Shown: in pieces, positions 24,619 through 33,144 of the stretch
How the letters are laid out: each line of letters begins with the position of its first letter
Numbering within the stretch: the stretch's first letter is position 1
Origin: Schaedlerella arabinosiphila
GTDB lineage: Bacteria > Bacillota > Clostridia > Lachnospirales > Lachnospiraceae
NCBI RefSeq assembly: GCF_003885045.1
Contig: NZ_RHJS01000002.1
Location: forward strand, 1,550,001-1,614,000
Direction: 5' to 3'
DNA length: 64,000 nucleotides
Translations under genes and position numbers: made by a program
Notes under the pieces: generated by a model
Told to the model about the DNA's origin: nothing
Database searches by the model: none
The model's input: the letters and a program-made list of their open reading frames with translations, nothing else

Positions 24619-25959
24619 ATGGCAGAGAGTCAAAATATAGAATGGAAAGAATCGTGGCGTGACGAATATCTTAAATGGATATGTGGATTTGCAAACGCGC
24701 AGGGCGGCAAAATATATATTGGAACACGAGATGATGGAATAGTAATTGGAGTCAATAATCCAAAAAAGCTGTTAGAGGATATTCCGAACAAAATTCAAAA
24801 TAAATTAGGAATTATGGCGGATGTGAATCTGCTTACTGAAGATGGATTGGATTATATTGAGATTGTCGTCAATCCATGGTCATTTCCTGTAAACTATAAC
24901 GGAGAATATCATTACAGAAGCGGCAGTACAAAACAATTGCTTCGGGGAAATGTATTGACAAATTTTTTGATGACCAAGACTGGATTGAAATGGGATGCGG
25001 CAACAATATCCAATATCGGAGTAGATAATTTGGATCAGGAAAGCTTTGATATTTTTAGAAGAGAAGCTTTACGAAGCGGGCGTATGACAAAAGAAGATTT
25101 GGATATTACAAATATCGAATTACTGGAAAAACTGGACTTAGTAGTAGATGGAAAACTTAAACGTGCAGGGGCATTGTGTTTTTACCGTGAACCGGAAAAG
25201 ATTATTGGTGGATGCTATGTAAAAATTGGCAAATTTGAAGGCAGTGAGTTATTATATCAGGATGAAGTGCATGGTTCTTTGCTTATTTTGGCAGACAGGG
25301 TGATTGACCTGATTTATTTGAAATATTTGAAAGCGGCAATTTCTTATTACAAAGAAACCAGAGTGGAAACATATCCTTTTGCACGTGATGCCGTAAGAGA
25401 AGCCGTTTTTAACGCTTTGATTCATTGTAATTGGGCAGACAATGTTCCAGTACAGATACGTATTGAAGAGGATGCTATGTATATCAGTAATTGTAGTATG
25501 TTACCCTTTGGCTGGACGGCTGAGACACTTTTAAGCACACATGTATCAAAGCCATACAATCCTGATATTGCAAGAGTATTTTATCGAGCAGGATATATTG
25601 AAAGTTGGGGACGAGGTATTCAGAAGATTCGGGATGCATGCAAAAGTCTTGGAGCGGATGAGCCTGAGTATATTGTTCATGGAGAAGATATCATGGTGAA
25701 ATTTTCTGCCTTCCAAAGTGCCAAAGTTTTAGATACCAAAGCCCTAAATGTCACAAAAGATGTCACAAAGGATGTCGCAATAGAAATAAAAATATTAGCT
25801 TTGATTAAAGAAAATGCATCTATTACTTCTACTGAAATGGCCCGGCAGCTGTCTGTTAACAGACGAACAATTCAGAGAGGTTTGGATGTATTAAAGAGTA
25901 AAGGGACGATAGAGCGCAAGGGTGGTAAACGATACGGTTATTGGGAGGTTTACGAATAG
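24619..25959 (+). CDS. AlbA_2/Schlafen-like domain protein with ATPase-like and HTH domains
   Basis: A 446-residue protein. Residues 1-120 are an AlbA_2 (Schlafen-like) domain: NIEWKESWRDEYLKWICGFA, then GGKIYIGTRDDG. The middle carries the usual GHKL-ATPase-like region of these proteins (FARDAVREAVFNALIHCNW, GRGIQKIRDACKSLG). The C-terminus, after a repeated VTKDVTKDV linker, is a winged helix-turn-helix (SITSTEMARQLSVNRRTIQRG). Such proteins are often annotated as ATP-dependent DNA-binding regulators and sometimes sit in defence loci. GAGGTGGAGG precedes ATG 24619. The gene is clearly AT-rich relative to its neighbours, suggesting horizontal transfer. It stands alone, with its own terminator at 25994. 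Confidence 0.8.
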   Translation: MAESQNIEWKESWRDEYLKWICGFANAQGGKIYIGTRDDGIVIGVNNPKKLLEDIPNKIQNKLGIMADVNLLTEDGLDYIEIVVNPWSFPVNYNGEYHYRSGSTKQLLRGNVLTNFLMTKTGLKWDAATISNIGVDNLDQESFDIFRREALRSGRMTKEDLDITNIELLEKLDLVVDGKLKRAGALCFYREPEKIIGGCYVKIGKFEGSELLYQDEVHGSLLILADRVIDLIYLKYLKAAISYYKETRVETYPFARDAVREAVFNALIHCNWADNVPVQIRIEEDAMYISNCSMLPFGWTAETLLSTHVSKPYNPDIARVFYRAGYIESWGRGIQKIRDACKSLGADEPEYIVHGEDIMVKFSAFQSAKVLDTKALNVTKDVTKDVAIEIKILALIKENASITSTEMARQLSVNRRTIQRGLDVLKSKGTIERKGGKRYGYWEVYE

Positions 25960-25993
25960 TTTTCGCATTCCTATCGTACCATTACCAGACGGG

Positions 25994-26014
25994 AAATCCT
26001 GCAGGGATTTTTTT
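25994..26014 (+). terminator. terminator after the AlbA_2 gene
   Basis: AAATCC and GGATTT pair around a 5-base loop and run into TTTT, 35 bases after the stop. A second small GC stem, CCGGC with GCCGG, follows at about 26033. Confidence 0.6.
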
Positions 26015-26150
26015 GAGGCATATCCGCACAAAACCGGCCTTGCCGGGGTGAAAATTTTTCTTTTTTTGAAAAGGGCAATCAGGTATAAAATGCCTTCATT
26101 TACAAATAATAGAATCACGACAGAATTTGCAGATGGAGGTATCATAAATT

Positions 26151-26696
26151 ATGAAAGCTACAGGAATTGTACGCAGAATAGATGATCTGGGCAGAGTTGT
26201 GATTCCAAAGGAGATCCGTCGGACGCTCCGTATCCGGGAAGGCGACCCGCTGGAGATTTTTACCGACCGGGAAGGGGAAGTGATCCTGAAAAAATATTCC
26301 CCCATCGGGGAGCTTGGCGCCCTGGCGAAGCAGTATTCGGAGAGCCTGGCGCAGACGATGAACTGTACGGTGTGCATCACGGACACGGACCAGATCGTGG
26401 CGGCGGCGGGGAACGGAAAGAAGGAGCTCCAGGACAAATATATCAGCAAGGATCTGGAAAAGGTGATCCAGCAGAGGGAGCATATCCTTGCAAAGGCGGA
26501 CAGCAACAAATTTATCCGGATCGCGGACGGCGACGTGGATTATCAGGAGGAGGCCGTGTGTCCGATCCTCTGCGAAGGGGACGTGATCGGTTCAGTGGTC
26601 TTTTTAAACCGGGATGAAAAGAAAAAAATGGGCGAGACGGAACAGAAGGTGGCCATGAGCGCGGCCGGATTTCTGGGACGGCAGATGGAACAGTAA
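26151..26696 (+). CDS. spoVT: stage V sporulation protein T
   Basis: A 181-residue SpoVT. The N-terminal AbrB swapped-hairpin DNA-binding domain reads MKATGIVRRIDDLGRVVIPK with RRTLRIREGDPLEIF. The C-terminal half (about 60-180) is a GAF-like domain with YISKDLEKVIQQREHI and CPILCEGDVIGSVVF. In Bacillus it is a forespore regulator under sigma G; no clear sigma G promoter is readable here. Start ATG 26151 follows GGAGGTATC. It marks the host as a spore-former or descendant of one. Confidence 0.93.
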   Translation: MKATGIVRRIDDLGRVVIPKEIRRTLRIREGDPLEIFTDREGEVILKKYSPIGELGALAKQYSESLAQTMNCTVCITDTDQIVAAAGNGKKELQDKYISKDLEKVIQQREHILAKADSNKFIRIADGDVDYQEEAVCPILCEGDVIGSVVFLNRDEKKKMGETEQKVAMSAAGFLGRQMEQ

Positions 26697-26698
26697 TA

Positions 26699-26760
26699 TA
26701 TACCTTATGAAACGGCCGAATGGCCATAACGGGGTGCCCTTGGGTATACCTTATGAAACG
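26699..26760. repeat. 16-base direct repeat, two copies
   Basis: TATACCTTATGAAACG occurs at 26699-26714 and again at 26745-26760, a 46-base period, just after the spoVT stop. The purpose is unknown; it may reflect a small duplication. Confidence 0.6.
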
Positions 26761-26797
26761 CTGCCGGCGGGCGGAAGGTGTCCGCCGGTAAAAATCA

Positions 26798-26822
26798 ATG
26801 TCCCCGGAAGGGCATATTTTTT
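26798..26822 (+). terminator. terminator between spoVT and the next gene
   Basis: ATGTCC and GGGCAT pair with one G-U around a 6-base loop and are followed by A and six T residues. Confidence 0.6.
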
Positions 26823-26882
26823 CGAAAGCCATCATAGACTGTATCAGTAGATACCGGTGAAGGTGGAATGGGAGGAGAAAGT

Positions 26883-27266
26883 ATGGATAAAAAAAAGAAG
26901 GGGCAGGAGATTGAAAACCTGGTGATCTGGATGCTGAAATCCTTATTGTGCGCTTACATAATCAGCGGTCTTTTGCTGTTGCTTCTGACGTTTCTGCTTT
27001 ATAAATTCAACATCAACGAGGGCAAGGTGGCGGCAGGGATCATCATGATCTACGTGGTATCCACCTTCGTGGGAGGATTTATCATCGGGAAACTGTCAGG
27101 CACCCGGAAATTTTTATGGGGGCTGACCTGCGGCATCCTTTATTTTGCCCTGCTTCTGCTGGTGTCGCTGGGAGTCTACCGTTCCCTGCAGGGGGACGGG
27201 GCAAACGTGGTGACCACGTTCCTGCTCTGCGCGGGAGGAGGGATGCTGGGCGGAATGATCTCATAG
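26883..27266 (+). CDS. TIGR04086-like small membrane protein
   Basis: A 127-residue protein with four hydrophobic segments. LLLLTFLLYKFNINEGKVAA and STFVGGFIIGKLSGTRKFLW are typical of the TIGR04086/DUF3792 membrane family of Firmicutes, which has no known role. ATG 26883 follows GGGAGGAG by 7 bases; an in-frame ATG at 26868 would overlap that site. It stands alone between two terminators. Confidence 0.75.
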   Translation: MDKKKKGQEIENLVIWMLKSLLCAYIISGLLLLLLTFLLYKFNINEGKVAAGIIMIYVVSTFVGGFIIGKLSGTRKFLWGLTCGILYFALLLLVSLGVYRSLQGDGANVVTTFLLCAGGGMLGGMIS

Positions 27267-27306
27267 ACCTCAGAAATGTCACGGAACAAAAAAGACGGAT
27301 CGTCAG

Positions 27307-27345
27307 GCCCGGAAGGGGGTGCAGCAGCCTCCCGCCGGGCTTTTT
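27307..27345 (+). terminator. strong terminator after the membrane protein
   Basis: GCCCGG and CCGGGC form the base of a two-part stem whose inner part pairs GGGGG with CCTCCC, followed by TTTTT. It lies 41 bases after the stop. Confidence 0.75.
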
Positions 27346-27432
27346 CACGCTGCTTTGATTCCGGTCAGACAGCTTGGCCGGGCAACGGTTCCCGCCGGTC
27401 AGGTATTTTGATAATACATACGCATTTTTATG

Positions 27433-27461
27433 TTGACTTTAATCTGGTAAACTGCTAATAT
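27433..27461 (+). promoter_or_regulatory. promoter of the amino acid ABC operon
   Basis: TTGACT (27433-27438), a 17-base spacer and TAATAT (27456-27461), 68 bases before the lipoprotein start. Confidence 0.7.
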
Positions 27462-27528
27462 ATAAAAGTGCTTTGCGCACAGACAGATGACAGAAACAAA
27501 GAATCGATACAATAAGGAGAAGATGAGA

Positions 27529-28395
27529 ATGAAAAAGTTAGCTGCTATGATGTTGACACTGCTTATGATCGCTTCCCTGGCGGCATGCGGCAATTCCGGC
27601 AATTCGGACGATGCAGGGGATTCCAATGGAGATACGGCAGGCAGCGCTGCCGAAAGCCAGGAGGAAGACGGCGCTTCCGCTTCGGACAGCGATATGGCTT
27701 ATGTGAAGGAGAAGGGAACGCTGGTCGTAGGGATCACGGAATTTGAGCCTATGGACTATAAGGATGAGAACGGAGACTGGATCGGCTTCGACGCGGATAT
27801 GGCCAAGGCATTTGCGGAAAGCCTGGGCGTGGAAGTGGAGTTCGTGGAGATCGACTGGGACAACAAGATCATGGAGTTAGACGGCAAGACCATCGACTGC
27901 GTATGGAACGGCATGACCCTCACCAGCGAGGTGACCAGCGCCATGGAATGCTCCAAGGCTTACTGCAACAATGCCCAGATCGTGATTGTGCCCGCGGATG
28001 TGGCGGACAAGTATCAGGACAAAGACAGCTTGAAGGATCTGACCTTTGCGGTGGAGGCGGGAAGCGCCGGCGAGGAACAGGTCAGCGCATTGGAACTGGA
28101 ATATACTGCCGTAAAGGCACAGTCCGATGCACTGATGGAGGTGGCTTCCGGTACATCCGGTGCCGCGGTTATTGACTCCCTGATGGCTGCCGCCATGGTA
28201 GGGGAAGGGACAGGCTACGGGGATCTGACTTACACAGTAGGGCTCAACAGCGAAGAATACGGCGTCGGTTTCAGGAAAGGTTCCGACCTTGCGGCGGCGC
28301 TCAATGAGTTCTTCGCGGAAAGCTATGGAGACGGCAGCATGATGGAAACTGCGGAAAAATACGGAGTGGATGCCGCAATCGTGGAGCAGTCTTAA
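27529..28395 (+). CDS. polar amino acid ABC transporter substrate-binding lipoprotein
   Basis: A 288-residue extracellular solute-binding protein of family 3. The signal peptide ends in a lipobox SLAAC with Cys at residue 20, followed by a Ser/Gly/Asp-rich linker. GTLVVGITEFEPMDYKDENG, WIGFDADMAKAFAESLG and LTSEVTSAMECSKAY are the family blocks. ATG 27529 lies 8 bases after AAGGAGA; upstream in-frame ATGs are less well placed. It leads a three-gene operon with a permease and an ATPase. The ligand is a polar amino acid by family; which one is not visible. Confidence 0.92.
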   Translation: MKKLAAMMLTLLMIASLAACGNSGNSDDAGDSNGDTAGSAAESQEEDGASASDSDMAYVKEKGTLVVGITEFEPMDYKDENGDWIGFDADMAKAFAESLGVEVEFVEIDWDNKIMELDGKTIDCVWNGMTLTSEVTSAMECSKAYCNNAQIVIVPADVADKYQDKDSLKDLTFAVEAGSAGEEQVSALELEYTAVKAQSDALMEVASGTSGAAVIDSLMAAAMVGEGTGYGDLTYTVGLNSEEYGVGFRKGSDLAAALNEFFAESYGDGSMMETAEKYGVDAAIVEQS

Positions 28396-28412
28396 GAGAG
28401 CAGGATACATAC

Positions 28413-29099
28413 ATGGAATTGATTTTAGAACAGATGCCGATTGTCATCCGCGCGCTGAACGTCGGCTTTATACAGACCTTAAAGCTGTTTTTTGTGACCC
28501 TGATCGGCGCATTTCCGCTGGGGCTTGTGATCGCCTTCGGCTCTATGTCCCGGTTTAAGCCGCTGAGCTTTGTCACCAAGATTATTGTCTGGATCATCAG
28601 GGGGACCCCTTTGATGATCCAGCTTCTGATCATCTATTATTTTCCCGGCCTTGTGCTTCATACCCCCATCTGGGGCGGCGGTGAGGGGGGCCGGTTTCTG
28701 GCGGCGGCGGTGTCCTTTATCCTCAATTACGCCTGCTATTTTTCCGAGATCTACCGGGGCGGCATTCAGGGCGTTCCTGTGGGCCAGGAGGAAGCAGGGC
28801 TGGTGCTTGGAATGACCAGGAGCCAGATCTTTTTCAAGATCACGCTGCTGCAGATGATCAAACGGATCGTTCCGCCCATTTCCAACGAGATCATTACGCT
28901 GGTCAAGGATACGTCCCTGGCGCGGATCATCGCGCTGCAGGAGATCATCTGGGCGGGACAGGCGTTCATGAAAGGCTCCCAGGGGATTTCCGGCGCCATC
29001 TGGCCCCTGTTTTTTACAGCGGTGTATTATCTGATCTGGAACGGAATCCTGACCATGCTGCTGGGACGGCTGGAAAAGAAGCTGGATTATTTCAGATAG
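28413..29099 (+). CDS. amino acid ABC transporter permease
   Basis: A 228-residue integral membrane permease of the His/Glu/Gln/Arg/opine type. IQTLKLFFVTLIGAFPLGLV opens it. The EAA loop reads GQEEAGLVLGMTRSQIFFKI and VKDTSLARIIALQEII is also typical. About five hydrophobic segments are present. It follows the binding protein by 17 bases and precedes the ATPase by 16. Confidence 0.93.
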   Translation: MELILEQMPIVIRALNVGFIQTLKLFFVTLIGAFPLGLVIAFGSMSRFKPLSFVTKIIVWIIRGTPLMIQLLIIYYFPGLVLHTPIWGGGEGGRFLAAAVSFILNYACYFSEIYRGGIQGVPVGQEEAGLVLGMTRSQIFFKITLLQMIKRIVPPISNEIITLVKDTSLARIIALQEIIWAGQAFMKGSQGISGAIWPLFFTAVYYLIWNGILTMLLGRLEKKLDYFR

Positions 29100-29115
29100 G
29101 GAAGGAATGGAGAAG

Positions 29116-29901
29116 ATGCCCATATTAGAAGTAGAACATATATGCAAATCCTTTGAACATACAGAAGTCTTGAAGGACATCAGCTTTTCCCTGGAGAAAG
29201 GGCAGGTGGTTTCCATCATCGGCTCTTCGGGAAGCGGGAAGACCACCCTGCTTCGGTGCCTGAACTTCCTGGAGCGGCCCGACAAAGGAATCCTGCGGGT
29301 CAACGGGGAGGTTTTGTTTGACGGGGATGATCCCCTGACCATGCAGGAGTCGGAGATCCGGAAAAAGCGCCTGCACTTCGGTCTTGTGTTCCAGTCCTTC
29401 AACCTGTTTCCCCAGTACACGGCCATGGAAAACGTCATGCTGGCGAAGGAACTGCTGGCAAAACAGCAGCCGGACTATAAGGCGAAAAAAAAGGAAATCC
29501 ATGAGGAGATCGAGGAGCAGGCGAAATCCCTGCTGAACCAGATGGGGCTTTCCGACCGGAGGAACAACTATCCCCATCAGCTCTCCGGAGGCCAGTGCCA
29601 GCGGGTGGCCATTGCCCGGGCGCTTGCGCTGCAGCCGGATATCCTCTGCTTTGACGAGCCCACGTCCGCGCTGGATCCGGAGCTCACCGGGGAGGTCTTA
29701 AGAGTCATCCGGGAGCTGGCGGACCAGAACACCACCATGATCATTGTCACCCATGAGATGGCCTTTGCCCGGGATGTGGCGAACCAGGTGATCTTCATGG
29801 ACGACGGATACATTCTGGAGCAGGGCGATCCGCAGCAGGTGTTTGAGCATCCGAAGGAGGAGCGGACACGCCAGTTTTTGTCAAGATTTACACAGGGTTA
29901 A
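29116..29901 (+). CDS. amino acid ABC transporter ATP-binding protein
   Basis: A 261-residue ABC ATPase. Walker A is IGSSGSGKTTLLR, the Q-loop lies in FGLVFQSFNLFPQYT, the signature is QLSGGQCQRVAIARAL and Walker B is ILCFDEPTSALDPE, followed by the switch His in IIVTHEMAFARD. I chose the ATG at 29116, 9 bases after GGAAGGA; the ATG at 29107 abuts that site. The middle carries a slightly long insertion (AKKKEIHEEIEEQAK). It energises the permease at 28413. Confidence 0.95.
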   Translation: MPILEVEHICKSFEHTEVLKDISFSLEKGQVVSIIGSSGSGKTTLLRCLNFLERPDKGILRVNGEVLFDGDDPLTMQESEIRKKRLHFGLVFQSFNLFPQYTAMENVMLAKELLAKQQPDYKAKKKEIHEEIEEQAKSLLNQMGLSDRRNNYPHQLSGGQCQRVAIARALALQPDILCFDEPTSALDPELTGEVLRVIRELADQNTTMIIVTHEMAFARDVANQVIFMDDGYILEQGDPQQVFEHPKEERTRQFLSRFTQG

Positions 29902-29907
29902 TCACAG

Positions 29908-29978
29908 GGAACCGCAGGGAAGCAGCACGGACATTTGGTATGTCCATGTATCGGATCTGCGGTTCCTGTTCCTTTTTT
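29908..29978 (+). terminator. terminator after the amino acid ABC operon
   Basis: GGAACCGCAG (29908-29917) pairs with CTGCGGTTCC (29957-29966). The loop contains a smaller GGACAT/ATGTCC hairpin, and six T residues follow at 29973-29978. Confidence 0.75.
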
Positions 29979-30024
29979 ATATGCTTTTATATGGAGAAAA
30001 ATGTCCGGGGGCGGGTTTTCCGTA

Positions 30025-30053
30025 TTGATTTTCATGGGGGCATGTATTATAAT
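30025..30053 (+). promoter_or_regulatory. promoter of purB-gltX
   Basis: TTGATT (30025-30030), a 17-base spacer and a perfect TATAAT (30048-30053). The roughly 110-base leader that follows holds a perfect palindrome, CCGGCCGCGGCCGG, at 30100-30113, possibly a leader structure; I see no purine riboswitch. Confidence 0.75.
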
Positions 30054-30165
30054 CGTCCTGGAGACGGAACAGATTTCGGCGGCCATTTTGCGGTGGAAAC
30101 CGGCCGCGGCCGGCAGGCAGTTCATCTGCCGGGCAGACCGGTTATAGAGTATGGAGGAGACAGAT

Positions 30166-31599
30166 ATGAGTATGGATCGCTATGTAAGCCCGCTTTCGGA
30201 GCGGTATGCCAGCAAGGAAATGCAGTACATTTTTTCACCGGACAAGAAGTTCCGGACATGGAGGCGGCTGTGGATTGCCCTTGCCGAGACGGAGAAGGAG
30301 CTGGGACTCAATATTACCCAGGAACAGATTGATGAGCTGAAGGCTCACGCGGATGACATCAATTATGACGTGGCAAAGGAACGGGAAAAAATGGTCCGCC
30401 ATGACGTGATGTCCCATGTCTATGCCTATGGAGTGCAGTGCCCTAAGGCAAAGGGAATCATCCACTTAGGCGCCACCTCCTGCTATGTGGGGGACAATAC
30501 GGATATCATCGTGATGTCCGAGGCATTGAAGCTGGTGCGCAAAAAACTGGTCAATGTGATCGCGGAACTGGCAAAGTTTGCGGAGGCCCAGAAAGACCAG
30601 CCCACTTTGGCGTTTACCCATTTCCAGCCGGCCCAGCCTACCACCGTGGGAAAACGGGCGACTCTCTGGATGCAGGAATTTGAGATGGACCTGGAAGACC
30701 TGAATTATGTGCTGGGCAGCTTAAAGCTCTTAGGCAGCAAGGGAACCACAGGTACCCAGGCCAGCTTTTTGGAGCTCTTCGACGGAGACCAGGAGCGGAT
30801 TGAGCAAATCGACCCCATGATCGCGGAGAAGATGGGATTTTCGGCATGCTATCCGGTATCCGGGCAGACCTATTCCAGAAAGACCGATACCAGGGTGCTG
30901 GGCGTACTGGCCGGCATCGCTGCCAGCGCACATAAGCTTTCCAATGATATCCGTCTGCTGCAGCATTTGAAAGAAGTGGAGGAGCCCTTTGAAAAGACCC
31001 AGATCGGATCTTCGGCCATGGCCTACAAGCGAAACCCCATGCGCAGCGAGCGGATCGCCTCCCTCTCCCGGTATGTGATGATCGACGCCCTGAATCCGGC
31101 CGTCACCTCCGCCACGCAGTGGTTTGAGCGGACGCTGGATGATTCGGCAAACAAGCGGCTCAGCGTGCCGGAAGGCTTTCTGGCCATTGACGGAATCCTG
31201 GATTTGTGCCTGAATGTGGTGGACGGGCTGGTGGTCTATCCGAAGGTGATCGAGAAGCGGCTCATGTCGGAGCTGCCCTTCATGGCAACAGAAAATATCA
31301 TGATGGACGCGGTGAAAGCAGGCGGCGACAGGCAGGAGCTCCACGAACGGATTCGGGAGCTTTCCATGGAAGCAGGGAAAAATGTAAAAGAGCGGGGCAT
31401 GGACAACAACCTGCTGGAGCTGATCGCGGAGGACGCGGCATTCAACCTGAGTTTGGATGATCTGAAGAAGGCCATGGATCCTGCCAGATACGTGGGACGC
31501 GCCAGGGAGCAGGTGGATGCTTATCTGGAGCAGGTGATCCGTCCGCTTCTGGAGGAAAATAAAGAGCTTCTCGGCCTGAAGGCGGAGATCAACGTATAA
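30166..31599 (+). CDS. purB: adenylosuccinate lyase
   Basis: A 477-residue adenylosuccinate lyase acting twice in purine synthesis (SAICAR to AICAR, adenylosuccinate to AMP). The superfamily signature is GSSAMAYKRNPMRSERI. Also seen are IHLGATSCYVGDNTDI and TLAFTHFQPAQPTTVGKR. Its length and form are those of the longer, eukaryote-like PurB common in Clostridia. ATG 30166 follows GGAGGAG by 6 bases; an in-frame ATG at 30151 overlaps that site. gltX follows after 23 bases. Confidence 0.95.
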   Translation: MSMDRYVSPLSERYASKEMQYIFSPDKKFRTWRRLWIALAETEKELGLNITQEQIDELKAHADDINYDVAKEREKMVRHDVMSHVYAYGVQCPKAKGIIHLGATSCYVGDNTDIIVMSEALKLVRKKLVNVIAELAKFAEAQKDQPTLAFTHFQPAQPTTVGKRATLWMQEFEMDLEDLNYVLGSLKLLGSKGTTGTQASFLELFDGDQERIEQIDPMIAEKMGFSACYPVSGQTYSRKTDTRVLGVLAGIAASAHKLSNDIRLLQHLKEVEEPFEKTQIGSSAMAYKRNPMRSERIASLSRYVMIDALNPAVTSATQWFERTLDDSANKRLSVPEGFLAIDGILDLCLNVVDGLVVYPKVIEKRLMSELPFMATENIMMDAVKAGGDRQELHERIRELSMEAGKNVKERGMDNNLLELIAEDAAFNLSLDDLKKAMDPARYVGRAREQVDAYLEQVIRPLLEENKELLGLKAEINV

Positions 31600-31622
31600 T
31601 CAGTCAGAAATGGAGATAAGAG

Positions 31623-33083
31623 ATGAAAAAAGTAAGGACAAGATTTGCGCCCAGCCCTACAGGGAGGATGCATGTAGGAAATCTGAGGACGGCGCTTTAT
31701 GCATATCTGATCGCAAAACATGAAGGCGGAGACTTTATTCTCAGGATTGAGGACACCGACCAGGAGCGGTTTGTGGAAGGGGCCCTGGAGATCATCTACC
31801 GGACCCTGGAAAAGACGGGACTGGTTCATGACGAAGGGCCGGACAAGGACAAAGGGGTGGGTCCCTATGTGCAGAGCCAGCGCCAGGCATCAGGCTTATA
31901 TCTGAAATACGCGAAGCAGCTTGTGGAGCAGGGGGATGCCTACTACTGCTTCTGCGACAAGGAACGTCTGGACTCCCTGCGGACCTCGGTTTCCGCGGAC
32001 GGAACGGACATCGTGGTGTATGACAAGCACTGCCTGGGACTGAAAAAGGAAGAGGTGGAAGCCAACCTTGCTGCGGGAAAGCCCTGGGTCATCCGGCTCA
32101 ATGTCCCAAACGAGGGAGAGACCACCTTCCACGACGAGATCTACGGGGATATCACGGTGCCCAACCAGGAACTGGACGATATGATCCTGATCAAGTCGGA
32201 CGGCTTTCCTACCTACAATTTTGCAAATGTGATCGACGACCATCTGATGGGGATCACCCACGTGGTGCGGGGCAACGAATATCTTTCCTCCGCGCCCAAG
32301 TACAACCGGCTGTATGAAGCCTTTGGCTGGGACGTGCCGGTGTACGTACACTGCCCGCTGATCACCGATGAGGAGCACAAGAAGCTGAGCAAGCGGTGCG
32401 GCCATTCCTCCTATGAGGATCTCATCGACCAGGGCTTTGTGTCGGAAGCGGTGGTAAACTATGTGGCGCTGCTCGGCTGGTGTCCGTCCGACAACCGGGA
32501 GATCTTCACGCTGCAGGAGCTGGTGGAGGCATTCGACTACACCCATATGAGCAAATCACCGGCCGTATTTGACACGGTGAAGCTGAAATGGATGAACGGG
32601 GAATATTTAAAGGCCATGGAAGAGGAACGCTTCTATGAGCTGGCGAAGCCTTATATCCGGGAAGCGGTTTCTAAAGACCTGGATCTGAAAAAGATCGCGG
32701 CGCTGGTAAAAACCCGGATCGAGATCTTACCGGATATCCGGGAGCAGATCGATTTCTTCGAGGCGGTTTTGGACTATGACCTGTCCATGTATACGCATAA
32801 GAAGATGAAGACCAGCCCGGAGACCTCCCTGGCCGTGCTAAAGGAGCTTTTGCCGGTACTGGAAGGGCAGGAGGATTTCACAAACGACGCGCTGTTTGAG
32901 ACCCTGAAGGGTTACGCGTCGGAGAAGGGATACAAGATCGGCTACGTGATGTGGCCCATCCGCACCGCGGTTTCCGGGAAGCAGAACACCCCCGGCGGCG
33001 CTACGGAGATCATGGACGTGCTGGGAAAAGGGGAATCCTTAAAGCGCATCCGCGATGCCGTCGTAAAGCTGGAAGAAGCATAA
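31623..33083 (+). CDS. gltX: glutamate--tRNA ligase
   Basis: A 486-residue class I glutamyl-tRNA synthetase. The HIGH-type motif is [20 protein letters not shown] and the KMSKS-type motif is HKKLSKRCG. The anticodon-binding helical domain occupies residues about 320-486. Length is typical. ATG 31623 follows GGAGATAAG. Whether it also charges tRNA-Gln cannot be told here; no gatCAB genes are in the window. It is probably co-transcribed with purB. Confidence 0.96.
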   Translation: MKKVRTRFAPSPTGRMHVGNLRTALYAYLIAKHEGGDFILRIEDTDQERFVEGALEIIYRTLEKTGLVHDEGPDKDKGVGPYVQSQRQASGLYLKYAKQLVEQGDAYYCFCDKERLDSLRTSVSADGTDIVVYDKHCLGLKKEEVEANLAAGKPWVIRLNVPNEGETTFHDEIYGDITVPNQELDDMILIKSDGFPTYNFANVIDDHLMGITHVVRGNEYLSSAPKYNRLYEAFGWDVPVYVHCPLITDEEHKKLSKRCGHSSYEDLIDQGFVSEAVVNYVALLGWCPSDNREIFTLQELVEAFDYTHMSKSPAVFDTVKLKWMNGEYLKAMEEERFYELAKPYIREAVSKDLDLKKIAALVKTRIEILPDIREQIDFFEAVLDYDLSMYTHKKMKTSPETSLAVLKELLPVLEGQEDFTNDALFETLKGYASEKGYKIGYVMWPIRTAVSGKQNTPGGATEIMDVLGKGESLKRIRDAVVKLEEA

Positions 33084-33144
33084 GAGGGCACGTTGTGATC
33101 CGGCGGAGGAAAAGCAGGTAGAGAAAAAAGGAGCAGGAATTTAT

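Noticed and set aside
27300..27345. Sequence resembling the SRP RNA core (CAGGCCCGGAAGG then GCAGC)
   Set aside because: The flanks cannot form the long SRP helix and the segment is fully explained as a stem with a T-tract, that is, a terminator.
30100..30113. CCGGCCGCGGCCGG palindrome as a purB operator
   Set aside because: It is a low-complexity GC palindrome in the leader; nothing shows a PurR-type box or riboswitch.
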